From Pedobacter sp. PLR (GTDB lineage: Bacteria; Bacteroidota; Bacteroidia; Sphingobacteriales; Sphingobacteriaceae), in the NCBI RefSeq assembly GCF_026239675.1, contig NZ_JAPIVQ010000002.1, forward strand, positions 124,001 to 188,000: a stretch of 64,000 bases of DNA. The letters run 5' to 3'. The notes beneath the pieces are model-generated. The model was not told where the DNA came from and searched no databases. It was given only the letters and a program-made list of their open reading frames with translations. The position numbers and the translations under genes are program-made. Position 1 is the stretch's first letter. Every line of letters begins with the position of its first letter. Shown here one piece after another: positions 1 to 8,450 of this stretch.

Positions 1-326
1 GAAATTTTGGCATAATGCGGGCCGTCGACTGCCAAAAATTCAGTCTCTATATCAATGATGTCCAGGTACTTGGCAAAGGCAACGATGCATCTTCCACCGT
101 TTCCGCACATGCTTCCCGGGTTTCCGTCTGCATTGAAGTATAACATCTCAAAATCATAGGTTTCATGGTTCTGAAGCAGCATTAATCCGTCCGCTCCGAT
201 GCCAAACCGCCTGTTACACAGGTCTAAAACCGTATTATTATCCTTATATTGGAAAGATAAATCCCGGTTGTCAATTAGAATAAAGTCATTTCCTGCGCCC
301 TGGTACTTAAAGAAGTTGGTTTTCAT
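1..326 (-). CDS. dapF: Diaminopimelate epimerase, N-terminal 108 residues (cut by window edge)
   Basis: DapF interconverts LL- and meso-diaminopimelate in the cytoplasm for lysine and peptidoglycan synthesis. My translation from the ATG at 326 starts MKTNFFKYQGAGNDFILID, the usual family N-terminus, and contains the signature MCGNGGRC at residues 73-80, with Cys74 as one of the two catalytic cysteines. The second catalytic cysteine lies beyond the window, so completeness cannot be judged. The gene is divergent from the HtrA gene, with 221 bases between the two starts. Confidence 0.95.
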   Translation of the reverse strand, partial: MKTNFFKYQGAGNDFILIDNRDLSFQYKDNNTVLDLCNRRFGIGADGLMLLQNHETYDFEMLYFNADGNPGSMCGNGGRCIVAFAKYLDIIDIETEFLAVDGPHYAKI

Positions 327-463
327 AAACGGTCTGTGGTTGCTGTTTTAACATTTTTTAACAGTTTTAATCGCCTGTTACTAATGCAAATATCGTTGAT
401 CTGGTATTAAATTTGACTAATCCATTGAAAAGAAAAGTTCTTAACGGGTAAAAAAAATAAATA

Positions 464-506
464 CTTCTGGCTTTTCGCCAATCGGGTAGATTGGTTGAAT
501 CAGAAG
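464..506 (+). promoter_or_regulatory. Hairpin in the htrA leader
   Basis: Nested inverted repeats lie 40-80 bases before the htrA start. The inner stem is CCAATC/GATTGG (478-483 and 489-494) with a five-base loop, and the outer stem is CTTCTG/CAGAAG (464-469 and 501-506). It ends well before the AAAAGGAG ribosome site. A TAAATTTG at 408-415 matches the Bacteroidetes -7 consensus, and a start from it would place the hairpin in the transcript. No U-run follows, so it is not a terminator. Function is unknown. Confidence 0.35.
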
Positions 507-547
507 GAATTGGAGTTAATTAAAAACATACAAAAAAAAGGAGACAA

Positions 548-2083
548 ATGAAAAGAATAGGATTGATAGCATTGGCCGCATTATTTGGTGGAGCGGCTGC
601 ATTAGGTGGCTATAAATTATTAGAAGGTAATCAGGGTGGTCAGACATTCGCTGAGCAACAAAATGTACTTTTCGCCAACAACCCTGCGAAGATTTCTTCG
701 ACAGGTGCGGTAGATTTTGTACAGGCAGCGGCGGCGGTATCACCTGGCGTTGTACACATTAAAACTACTTATGGTGGTAAAAGTTCTGAGCAATCAGCTG
801 GTTCTGCAGCAGACATGTTCGAAGAATTCTTTGGCCGTGGTGGCCGTAGTATGCCTCGTGCGCCTAGAGCGGCTTCAGGTTCCGGTGTTATTTTAACTCC
901 GGACGGGTATATTGTAACCAATAACCACGTGGTAGAAAATGCAGATAAAATTGAGGTAATCCTTTCCGACCGCCGTAAGGTAGTGGCTAAGGTAATTGGT
1001 ACAGATCCAAATACTGACCTTGCTTTAATTAAGGTGGAAGAAACTGGTTTGCCAGTGGTAAAAATGGGTAACTCTGATAATGTGCAGATTGGGGAATGGG
1101 TATTGGCAGTAGGTTTCCCGCTGGATCTTCAAACTACCGTTACTGCAGGTATTGTGAGCGCAAAAGCCAGAAGTATTGGTATCCTTGCGAGACAACAAAA
1201 CCAGCTTACAGAACAAGAGTATGAAGAATACCGCAGAACTGGTAAAGCGCCTCAACGTGTGAACACCAGTATTGAGTCTTTCATTCAGACTGATGCCGCG
1301 ATTAACCCTGGAAATAGTGGTGGTGCCCTGGTGAATGCTAACGGTGAATTGATTGGTATCAATGCAGCGATTGCTTCACAAACAGGTACTAACGAAGGTT
1401 ATGGTTTCGCTATTCCAGTGAACCTTGCTAAAAAGATCCTGGATGATTTCAGGAAGTATGGTTCCGTAAAACGTGGTTATATCGGCGTTTCTTTCGTGCC
1501 GCTGGATGCAGATGTTGCGGAAAGTCTGAAAGTTAAAGACATTAACGGTTTATACGTTAAAGAGGTAGTTGCAAATGGTGGCGGTGCCGCTGCGGGTATC
1601 AAAGAAGGTGATATCATCAAAAAGGTAGAAGGTCAGCCAATTTTTGACTCTCCTGATTTACAGGAAAAAATTGGTCGTATGAGCCCTGGTGATAAAATCA
1701 ACCTGAGTATTTTAAGAGATGGTGCCTTGAAAGATATTACCGTAACCTTAAAAGGTGAAAGTAGTGTAAATGCGCCTAAAACTGCAGCATCAGGTAAAGC
1801 TACAGGTGCAACGATTGGTAAACTGGGTGCTAGTTTTGCACCAGCTCCAGCACAGCTGAAAGCAAAATTAGGTGCTAAATCAGGAGTTGTGGTAACTGCT
1901 GTTGAGCCAGGTAAATTATTCGATTCTCTGGAGATTCCAAAAGGATTGCTGATTACTGGTGTAAACGGTAGACCGGTAAACTCTGCAAAAGATGTTGAAG
2001 CAGCATTGCCGACTTCGAAAAACGGAATGACTACGATCACAGGTGTAGGTGCCGATGGTCAGAATTATTCCTTCACTTTCTAA
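548..2083 (+). CDS. HtrA/Deg family periplasmic serine protease
   Basis: A trypsin-like protease and chaperone of the envelope that degrades misfolded proteins. An N-terminal hydrophobic segment (residues 4-20) serves as signal or anchor. The protease domain spans about 60-300, with the triad His127 (in NNHVVE), Asp157 (in NTDLAL) and Ser257 (in GNSGGA). A charged insertion near 210-240 corresponds to the LA loop. Two PDZ domains follow, at about 305-402 and 420-511; the second is short and divergent. The length of 511 is usual for Do-type proteases. The ATG at 548 is preceded by AAAAGGAG, a strong ribosome site for this phylum. The gene is monocistronic and ends in a clear terminator. DegP, DegQ and DegS subtypes cannot be separated from the sequence alone. 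Confidence 0.96.
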   Translation: MKRIGLIALAALFGGAAALGGYKLLEGNQGGQTFAEQQNVLFANNPAKISSTGAVDFVQAAAAVSPGVVHIKTTYGGKSSEQSAGSAADMFEEFFGRGGRSMPRAPRAASGSGVILTPDGYIVTNNHVVENADKIEVILSDRRKVVAKVIGTDPNTDLALIKVEETGLPVVKMGNSDNVQIGEWVLAVGFPLDLQTTVTAGIVSAKARSIGILARQQNQLTEQEYEEYRRTGKAPQRVNTSIESFIQTDAAINPGNSGGALVNANGELIGINAAIASQTGTNEGYGFAIPVNLAKKILDDFRKYGSVKRGYIGVSFVPLDADVAESLKVKDINGLYVKEVVANGGGAAAGIKEGDIIKKVEGQPIFDSPDLQEKIGRMSPGDKINLSILRDGALKDITVTLKGESSVNAPKTAASGKATGATIGKLGASFAPAPAQLKAKLGAKSGVVVTAVEPGKLFDSLEIPKGLLITGVNGRPVNSAKDVEAALPTSKNGMTTITGVGADGQNYSFTF

Positions 2084-2107
2084 GTCCGAAGGTTTCATAA
2101 ATGATTT

Positions 2108-2145
2108 AAACGGGAAGCAGTATTTACTGCTTCCCGTTTTTTTTT
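2108..2145 (+). terminator. Rho-independent terminator of htrA
   Basis: A perfect 13-bp stem (2108-2120 with 2127-2139; arm AAACGGGAAGCAG), a six-base loop and a run of T to 2145. It begins 24 bases after the htrA stop codon. Confidence 0.93.
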
Positions 2146-2220
2146 GCTGGTCGGATGCCATTTTGCAAGGAATGAGGCGGGTTTTAGGGTAGCAAAGAAT
2201 AGAACGTTTCTAAATAGGCC

Positions 2221-2278
2221 GATTGTCGTTTTTTTATGACAATCCTTAACCAATTAATTCTTTTATTAAATACTTTTG
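2221..2278 (+). promoter_or_regulatory. sdh operon promoter (-7 box) and upstream inverted repeat
   Basis: TACTTTTG at 2271-2278 fits the Bacteroidetes -7 consensus TAnnTTTG and lies 26 bases before the sdhC ATG. No good -33 TTG is seen 19 bases upstream. A 7-bp inverted repeat GATTGTC/GACAATC (2221-2227 and 2238-2244) with a T-rich spacer lies 27 bases before the -7 box, where an activator could bind. The promoter call rests on one motif. The role of the repeat is inferred from position. Confidence 0.5.
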
Positions 2279-2304
2279 CATGAATAGAACTAAAATACAA
2301 TCAA

Positions 2305-2985
2305 ATGGCTAGTTTCGGAAACGCTTTTTCCTCGTCTATAGGAAAAAAACTAATAATGGGTATCACCGGCCTGTTTCTTATTTCATTTCTCGCAGTTCAC
2401 TGCTTTATCAACTTATTGATATTTGTAAATGACGGTGGCTTAACCTTCAATGTAGGGGCACATTTTATGGCTACAAACTGGCTGATCAGAGCGATGGAAG
2501 TCGTGTTGATGGCAGGGTTATTAGCACACATTATCCAGGGTTTACGTTTGGTTTTTCAAAACCAGGCCGCTCGTCCGGTAAAGTATGCAGTAGTTGATGG
2601 CGCAGCAAACAGTAAATGGTATTCCAGATCAATGGGATTATTAGGAACTATCCTTTTAATTTTCCTGATCGTGCATTTATCTGACTTCTGGGTAGTTTCT
2701 CGTTTTACAGGAATTCCTACAGTTGATGCAGCAGGACATGAGAACCTTTTTGCAGTAATGGTAGCAAGATTTCAAACCCTTTGGGTGGTGATCTTATACA
2801 CATTGGCAATGGCTTCATTATGTTACCACTTATTACATGGTTTTGCTTCCGCATTCCAGACTTTAGGATGGAACCATAAAAAATACACGCCAATAATAAA
2901 AGCAGTAGGTGTATGGTATTCAATTATCATCGCAATTCTATTTGCTATTATGCCTGTCGCTATTTACGCAGGTTTTATTAAATAA
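2305..2985 (+). CDS. sdhC: Succinate dehydrogenase cytochrome b subunit (b558 family)
   Basis: The membrane anchor of complex II, which passes electrons between the iron-sulfur subunit and menaquinone. At 226 residues it has five predicted membrane segments (about 14-40, 62-85, 110-132, 155-180, 200-222), the fold of the di-haem subunit of Wolinella and Bacillus type enzymes. His32, His75, His124 and His175 (or His178) sit in the segments where the four haem-ligating histidines are expected. It is first in sdhCAB, 29 bases before sdhA. A single anchor subunit, rather than separate SdhC and SdhD, is the rule in Bacteroidetes. Confidence 0.95.
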   Translation: MASFGNAFSSSIGKKLIMGITGLFLISFLAVHCFINLLIFVNDGGLTFNVGAHFMATNWLIRAMEVVLMAGLLAHIIQGLRLVFQNQAARPVKYAVVDGAANSKWYSRSMGLLGTILLIFLIVHLSDFWVVSRFTGIPTVDAAGHENLFAVMVARFQTLWVVILYTLAMASLCYHLLHGFASAFQTLGWNHKKYTPIIKAVGVWYSIIIAILFAIMPVAIYAGFIK

Positions 2986-3014
2986 TTTTTGAACTTATAT
3001 AAAGCTTAAATAAA

Positions 3015-4994
3015 ATGGCTGAATTAAATGCAAATATACCGGAAGGTGATTTAATGGAAAAATGGACTAAATTAAAGTCCTCTATGCCATTAGTTAACCC
3101 GGCAAATAAAAGAAGCATCGAAGTTATTGTAGTAGGTTCAGGGTTGGCAGGTGCTTCTGCAGCAGCAACTCTAGCTGAAATGGGCTATAAAGTGAAGTGT
3201 TTCTGCTTCCAGGATTCACCAAGAAGAGCACACTCTATCGCTGCTCAGGGTGGTATCAATGCCGCAAAAAACTACCAGAATGATGGTGACAGTACTTACC
3301 GTTTATTCTATGATACCATTAAAGGTGGTGATTACCGTGCCCGTGAAGCTAACGTTTACCGTTTAGCAGAAGTGAGTGCAAACATTATAGATCAGTGTGT
3401 GGCACAAGGTGTGCCTTTAGCCAGAGAGTATGGTGGTCTTTTAGACAACCGTTCTTTCGGTGGGACACAGGTTCAAAGAACATTCTATGCTGCGGGTCAA
3501 ACCGGTCAGCAATTGCTTTTAGGAGCATATAGCGCTTTAGAGCGTCAAATTGGTATGGGTAAGGTTGAAATGTTTACCCGCCATGAAATGATGGACGTTG
3601 TAGTAATTGATGGTAAAGCACGTGGTATCATTGCCCGTAACTTAATCACCGGTGAACTGGAACGCCATTTCGGCCATGCAGTATTGCTGGGTAGTGGTGG
3701 TTACGGTAACGTATTCTACCTTTCTACCAATGCAATGGGTAGTAACGTAACAGCAGCCTGGAAAGCACACAAAAAAGGTGCATTCTTCGGTAACCCATGT
3801 TACACGCAGATTCACCCTACTTGTATCCCTGTTTCAGGAGATCACCAAAGTAAATTAACCCTGATGTCTGAGTCATTACGTAATGACGGAAGAATCTGGG
3901 TGCCTAAGAAAAAAGGTGATGACCGTTCTCCAATCGATATTCCTGAAGAGGAAAGAGATTATTATTTAGAACGTAGATACCCTGCTTTCGGTAACCTTGT
4001 ACCTCGTGATGTGGCCTCCCGTGCTGCAAAAGAACGTTGTGATGCAGGTTATGGTGTAGGTAAATCTAAACTGGCTGTATATCTGGATTTCAAAGCAAAT
4101 ACAGAACGTTACGGTCGTATTGAAGCTAATAAACAAAATCTCCATAATCCTGATAAAGAAACCTGCATGCGCTTAGGCCGTGAGGTGATTAAGGAAAAAT
4201 ATGGTAACCTGTTTGATATGTACAAGCAAATCACCGGTGAAGATCCTTATGAGTTGCCAATGCGTATTTATCCTGCTGTTCACTATACAATGGGTGGACT
4301 ATGGGTAGATTACAACCTGATGACTACAGTTCCAGGATTGTACGCTTTAGGTGAAGCTAACTTCTCAGATCATGGTGCAAACCGTTTAGGTGCTTCGGCA
4401 TTGATGCAAGGTCTTGCAGATGGTTACTTCGTGATCCCGCTTACTATTGGTGCTTACTTATCTAAAGAGATTGCTACCAAAGCAATTCCATTGGATCACC
4501 CTGCATTTGTGGAGGCTGAGGCTAGTGTGAAAGGTATTGTTGATCAGTTATTCGCGATTAAAGGAACTAAATCTGTGGATCATTTCCATAAGAAATTAGG
4601 AAAGATCATGTGGGATAAATGTGGTATGGCCCGTAATGCTAAAGGATTAACGGAAGCAATTGCGGAGATTCAGCAGTTACGTAAAGACTTCTGGTCGGAT
4701 GTACGCGTTCCTGGTGAAGCCAATGAATTCAATCCTGAATTAGAAAAAGCGGGTCGTGTGGCCGACTTTATCGAGTTAGGTGAGTTGATGTGTATTGATG
4801 CCTTAAACAGAAATGAATCTTGTGGTGGTCACTTCCGAGAAGAATACCAGACAGAAGAAGGTGAAGCACTCCGTGATGATGAAAACTATGCTTATGTATC
4901 CGCATGGGAATACAAAGGAGATGTGACTTTCAACCTGCATAAAGAGGAGTTGAAGTTCGGTAACATCAAGGTTGCACAAAGAAGTTATAAATAG
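3015..4994 (+). CDS. sdhA: Succinate dehydrogenase/fumarate reductase flavoprotein subunit
   Basis: The catalytic subunit that oxidises succinate to fumarate in the TCA cycle, or the reverse under fermentation. The FAD dinucleotide-binding motif GSGLAG is at residues 41-46. His73 in [11 protein letters not shown] is the expected covalent FAD attachment site. The region with HPTCIPVSG and the C-terminal helical domain are present. At 659 residues it is the longer form found with single-anchor type enzymes. It is the second gene of sdhCAB, 22 bases before sdhB. Sequence alone does not decide the direction of catalysis. Confidence 0.97.
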   Translation: MAELNANIPEGDLMEKWTKLKSSMPLVNPANKRSIEVIVVGSGLAGASAAATLAEMGYKVKCFCFQDSPRRAHSIAAQGGINAAKNYQNDGDSTYRLFYDTIKGGDYRAREANVYRLAEVSANIIDQCVAQGVPLAREYGGLLDNRSFGGTQVQRTFYAAGQTGQQLLLGAYSALERQIGMGKVEMFTRHEMMDVVVIDGKARGIIARNLITGELERHFGHAVLLGSGGYGNVFYLSTNAMGSNVTAAWKAHKKGAFFGNPCYTQIHPTCIPVSGDHQSKLTLMSESLRNDGRIWVPKKKGDDRSPIDIPEEERDYYLERRYPAFGNLVPRDVASRAAKERCDAGYGVGKSKLAVYLDFKANTERYGRIEANKQNLHNPDKETCMRLGREVIKEKYGNLFDMYKQITGEDPYELPMRIYPAVHYTMGGLWVDYNLMTTVPGLYALGEANFSDHGANRLGASALMQGLADGYFVIPLTIGAYLSKEIATKAIPLDHPAFVEAEASVKGIVDQLFAIKGTKSVDHFHKKLGKIMWDKCGMARNAKGLTEAIAEIQQLRKDFWSDVRVPGEANEFNPELEKAGRVADFIELGELMCIDALNRNESCGGHFREEYQTEEGEALRDDENYAYVSAWEYKGDVTFNLHKEELKFGNIKVAQRSYK

Positions 4995-5016
4995 CAAGTA
5001 CTAAAATCTCAATATC

Positions 5017-5787
5017 ATGAGTACAGGAAATATGAATTTAACGCTGAAAATCTGGCGTCAGAAGAATAGCAAAACCAATGGTAAATTGGTGGATTATAAG
5101 TTGTCAGAGATTTCTCCTGATATGTCTTTCTTAGAAATGTTTGACGTGTTGAACGAGGAGTTGATTTCTAAAGGTGATGAGCCGGTTGTTTTTGATCACG
5201 ATTGTAGAGAGGGTATCTGTGGTGCCTGCTCTATGTACATCAACGGCCGTCCTCACGGACCAAAAGAAGGCGTAACAACTTGTCAGTTGCACATGCGTTC
5301 TTTTAAAGATGGAGATACTATCGTTGTGGAACCATGGAGAGCGAAAGCTTTCCCGGTAATCAAAGATTTAACGGTAGACCGTACTGCATTTGACCGCGTT
5401 ATTGCAGCCGGAGGATTTATTTCAGTGAATACAGGTAATGCTCAGGATGCAAACAGCCTGCCTATTCCAAAAGTACAGGCGGATTCAGCTTTCGAAGCTG
5501 CTGCATGTATCGGATGTGGTGCTTGTGTAGCAACCTGTAAAAATGCTTCTGCGATGTTATTCGTTTCTGCAAAGGTTTCTCAGCTGGCGCAATTGCCTCA
5601 GGGACAGCCGGAACGTTACCGCAGAGTTCAAAGTATGGTAGCACAAATGGATGCCGAAGGTTTCGGTAATTGTACCAATACCGGGGCTTGTGAAGCAGAA
5701 TGCCCTAAAGGAATTTCTTTAGAGAATATTGCACGAATGAATAGAGACTTTTTATCAGCAAAATTTGTATCTGAGGAATCTATTTAA
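5017..5787 (+). CDS. sdhB: Succinate dehydrogenase/fumarate reductase iron-sulfur subunit
   Basis: Carries electrons from FAD to the membrane haems through three clusters. The [2Fe-2S] ligands are Cys63, Cys68, Cys71 and Cys89 (CREGICGAC). The ferredoxin-like part has [11 protein letters not shown] at 164-174 and a second set at Cys219, Cys225 and Cys229 that ligates the other two clusters. All expected cysteines are present. The length of 256 is normal. It is the last gene of the operon, followed by a strong terminator. Confidence 0.97.
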   Translation: MSTGNMNLTLKIWRQKNSKTNGKLVDYKLSEISPDMSFLEMFDVLNEELISKGDEPVVFDHDCREGICGACSMYINGRPHGPKEGVTTCQLHMRSFKDGDTIVVEPWRAKAFPVIKDLTVDRTAFDRVIAAGGFISVNTGNAQDANSLPIPKVQADSAFEAAACIGCGACVATCKNASAMLFVSAKVSQLAQLPQGQPERYRRVQSMVAQMDAEGFGNCTNTGACEAECPKGISLENIARMNRDFLSAKFVSEESI

Positions 5788-5816
5788 TAGCTTTAAATAA
5801 CGAGACAAGGATATTT

Positions 5817-5857
5817 AACACGAAAGCCCGGCTATTACAGCTGGGCTTTCGTGTTTT
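5817..5857 (+). terminator. Terminator of the sdhCAB operon
   Basis: A 17-bp stem (5817-5833 with 5839-5855) with a five-base loop and a short T-run. One pair is G-U when read on the plus strand but a mismatch on the minus strand, so it was selected to work for sdhB. Confidence 0.92.
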
Positions 5858-5903
5858 AAAAGGGTTTTTGTTGGTTTTATTGGTTTGTGGTGATTGGGGG
5901 TTA

Positions 5904-7889
5904 CTAATCTTTGTTTGGTACGAAGTCGAAACTTGTTGTTTTTTTGTTGGTCACCAGGATAACGCCACGTATAGCTTCCGGGCCATATAATTTAGTAGCA
6001 GCGGTTGATTTAAGAATTTCTATCGATTCGATGTTGTCCGGGTTTAGATCCTTCATTTTCAGCTCGGTTTTCTTTCCGTTAATATACACCAGAGGTTCAT
6101 TGGCAGGATCGAGGCCTAAACCCCGGAGGGTGATTTTAGAATAGCTAACGCCTTTACCTTTACCTATAGTCATCCCTGTTTTCTCTTTTTTATCTGTTTC
6201 CGGAGTCGATAGTGTGAAACTGATCGGGATATTGAATTTTACACGCACTACTTTGTTATCTGTGATGCCCGGAACCCATTTCGGAGATTCTTTTAAGACT
6301 CTTACCGCCTCTTCATCTGTGCCACCACCGAGCTTTCTTTCTACTTTAATATCAACCAGTGAGCCGTCTTTTTCTACGGTAAAGGATAGGAACACTTTGC
6401 CTTGTATGTTGTTTTCCTGAGCAAGTTTCGGATATTTGACGGTTGATTTCAGGTAATTATAGAAATTCTCCATGCCTCCCGGAAAAGCAGGTTGCTGTTC
6501 CACGGAAACAAAGTCGTAAATTTTTGTGTCATTTACATCATTGCCTACTTTAGCCATATCAATAGCTGGTCTTTTCTCACCTACGCTGCCATATGCGGTG
6601 ATTGTTACCGGAGCTAATCTGGTCGCACCTTTAACCGTAGCCAGGGTTGGGTTTTTGACAAGCGTTTTGCTGCCCGACAGTCTGAATTGTATCGGAAGGG
6701 TATAAGTGCCGTTCTGCGCAGTGGTAAAACCTTTATAAGTGACCAGGGCTTTCAATATTTCGCCTTCAATTCCTGAACCTAATTTGTTTGGTACACTGAT
6801 GAGTTCAGAATCGCCGTCTTTCAGGGTAAATTTAACCAGGACATTCCCTTGTATTCCGTTTGCTCTGGCTTCGGAAGGGTAACGCAGGTTCATTTTTAAG
6901 TAATTATAGAATTTTTGCCATGCCGGATCTTTTGGATCAATGACTTTGGCAGGTGTTGTTTTTTTTGTGCTCAGGACGGCCGTTACCGGCGCTGCAATCA
7001 CTTCTTTTACGATAGCTAAAGGTTCGTTCAATGGAATCTCCTCTGTTACTGCAATGATGGTTTCATTACTGCGGATTGTGGCCGCAGAAAGCATCAGTGT
7101 GGTGGCAAAAAGAGGGAGGAATAACCCGTATTTCAATATGGCCGTTCTGGTTGATCTTTGTTTATGTAGCATAAATATTCTCTTTTTTAATAGTGATTTA
7201 TTAAAGAAAGTATTTGTCAGGGTATGCGGTGCAATACTGAAAGCCCTGCTCAGCAATAATAGGGCATACTGCTCCTTGTCTCCCTGGAATTTAGCAGCTT
7301 CCTCATCTGCCAGGTATTCATGGGTGTTTTTAACGGCGGATTTGTAACCATAAATGATGGGATTGAACCAGGTAAATATGCTCAGCAATTCAAAAAACAG
7401 AACGTCAAGACTGTGCAGCTGACGGATATGAATCTCTTCATGCCTGTTGATCGTGTCTATTTCCGGAAGGGCAGGATCTATTCTCTTTTTACTGAAGAAG
7501 GAAAAAGCATTTCCGGTAGTCTTGCGCTTTAAAAGGCGCGACACTGTTGCCAGTTTATAAAGAAAGAGGAGGGTAAATATCATTATACCGGCGATATAAA
7601 CCAATACCAGCAAATTCCCTGTACTGAACCTTTCGGGGGCATCAGGACTGACACTGACCTGTACGAATTCCTGTAGCTGATCCACCCCACTATAAATAGG
7701 CTGGGCTACGGGTTGTCGGGTAAACCATTCGATTCGCAAAAAAGGAATGGTTAAGGACAGGATTCCAGCCATGATCAGGTAAATCCTGTTCATGCTGAAG
7801 TACGTCTCATTTGCAAGAAATAGTTTATAAAAGCCAAAAAATATCACTAGATAGATATTGGCTTGCAGGATATAATGTGCCCAACTCAT
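5904..7889 (-). CDS. BlaR1/MecR1-like M56 metalloprotease fused to two TonB C-terminal domains and a receptor-plug fragment
   Basis: A membrane sensor of the BlaR1 type, expected to cleave the BlaI repressor encoded just upstream. N-terminal membrane helices lie at about 5-25, 34-52 and 92-112. The zinc site HEEIH is at 150-154, with a HEYLADEEA stretch at 190-198 supplying the further ligand. Another helix lies at about 245-265. The outer part has no penicillin-binding domain. It has two TonB C-terminal-like domains (about 320-405 and 480-570) and a tail (about 575-650) that resembles the end of a SusC-type plug, with NIESIEILKS and LYGPEAIRGVI. The start overlaps the blaI stop by four bases (ATGA), so the two are translationally coupled. 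The signal is unknown; the extra domains suggest an envelope cue rather than a beta-lactam. Confidence 0.88.
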   Translation of the reverse strand: MSWAHYILQANIYLVIFFGFYKLFLANETYFSMNRIYLIMAGILSLTIPFLRIEWFTRQPVAQPIYSGVDQLQEFVQVSVSPDAPERFSTGNLLVLVYIAGIMIFTLLFLYKLATVSRLLKRKTTGNAFSFFSKKRIDPALPEIDTINRHEEIHIRQLHSLDVLFFELLSIFTWFNPIIYGYKSAVKNTHEYLADEEAAKFQGDKEQYALLLLSRAFSIAPHTLTNTFFNKSLLKKRIFMLHKQRSTRTAILKYGLFLPLFATTLMLSAATIRSNETIIAVTEEIPLNEPLAIVKEVIAAPVTAVLSTKKTTPAKVIDPKDPAWQKFYNYLKMNLRYPSEARANGIQGNVLVKFTLKDGDSELISVPNKLGSGIEGEILKALVTYKGFTTAQNGTYTLPIQFRLSGSKTLVKNPTLATVKGATRLAPVTITAYGSVGEKRPAIDMAKVGNDVNDTKIYDFVSVEQQPAFPGGMENFYNYLKSTVKYPKLAQENNIQGKVFLSFTVEKDGSLVDIKVERKLGGGTDEEAVRVLKESPKWVPGITDNKVVRVKFNIPISFTLSTPETDKKEKTGMTIGKGKGVSYSKITLRGLGLDPANEPLVYINGKKTELKMKDLNPDNIESIEILKSTAATKLYGPEAIRGVILVTNKKTTSFDFVPNKD

Positions 7890-8263
7890 CTCGGTCTGTT
7901 TTTAATTTTGTTAATCATTTTAAGAATTTCATCCACATCGCTCAGGTCTAGTTTCTCTTCCTTTACAAAGAAGGAAAACATGCTTTCCACTGAATTTTCA
8001 AAGTAGTTTCCCAATAGCTTTTCTGTTGCATGGCGCTTGTAGTCCTCTCTGCTGATGAGGGGAAAGTACTGGTGTGATTTTCCGAAGGCCTCATGCCCGA
8101 TAAATCCTTTCACTTCCAGTATCCTGATGATTGTAGATACGGTGTTATAGGCTGGCTTTGGCTCAGGTAAATAATCCATTACTTCTTTCACAAACCCCTT
8201 TTCAATCTGCCACAGAATTTGCATAATCTGTTCTTCTGCTTTTGTTAAATCTTTAATCTCCAT
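7886..8263 (-). CDS. BlaI/MecI/CopY family winged-helix repressor
   Basis: At 125 residues it has the family's usual N-terminal winged helix (about 5-75, with the recognition region around PAYNTVSTIIRILEVKGFIGHE) and a C-terminal dimerisation helix region. In the family the dimer blocks transcription until the partner M56 protease cleaves it in the linker. It is first of a two-gene operon with the BlaR1-like gene. Two matching inverted repeats in its own promoter are likely operators, implying autoregulation. Confidence 0.93.
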   Translation of the reverse strand: MEIKDLTKAEEQIMQILWQIEKGFVKEVMDYLPEPKPAYNTVSTIIRILEVKGFIGHEAFGKSHQYFPLISREDYKRHATEKLLGNYFENSVESMFSFFVKEEKLDLSDVDEILKMINKIKNRPR

Positions 8264-8330
8264 CGTGTTTGTTTTTTACCGGTGTTATAATTGGCTGAAG
8301 GATCATGTCTGCTCGTCAACAGGCACTGTA

Positions 8331-8376
8331 ACTAAAACCTTAGTATAAACTTAAAACTAATATCTTAGTTTTCAAA
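8331..8376 (-). promoter_or_regulatory. blaI promoter with two BlaI-type operators
   Basis: Two inverted repeats share the half-site ACTAA-N4-TTAGT: site 1 at 8331-8344 and site 2 at 8356-8369. Site 2 extends to 8-bp perfect arms over 8353-8372. Their centres are 25 bp apart. Read on the minus strand, TTTG (8376-8373), a 19-base spacer and TAAGTTTA (8353-8346) form a Bacteroidetes-type promoter. Site 2 fills the spacer and site 1 covers the expected transcription start near 8339. This is the layout expected for repression by a BlaI dimer. The binding itself is inferred. Confidence 0.75.
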
Positions 8377-8404
8377 GGTTTTGTAAGTATATATTTTACC
8401 GGAA

Positions 8405-8437
8405 GCAAAGAAACCTCCATGAAGGAGGTTTCTTTGC
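8405..8437 (-). terminator. Hairpin after the M28 peptidase gene
   Basis: A perfect 14-bp stem (8405-8418 with 8424-8437; arm GCAAAGAAACCTCC) with loop ATGAA, 14 bases after the peptidase stop codon. The U-run on the minus strand is poor (TTCC), so it may end transcription weakly or protect the 3' end. It also insulates the blaI promoter from readthrough. Confidence 0.6.
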
Positions 8438-8450
8438 CATATTTAGGTTT

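Noticed and set aside
1633..2040. A 135-codon minus-strand frame inside the HtrA gene
   Set aside because: Antisense to the PDZ domains of a strong gene.
2084..2304. tRNA or small RNA genes in the larger gaps (327-547, 2084-2304, 10023-10290, 10495-10773, 37973-38160, 59504-59783)
   Set aside because: I saw no acceptor stem, T-loop or anticodon arm. The gaps hold promoters, hairpins or repeats.
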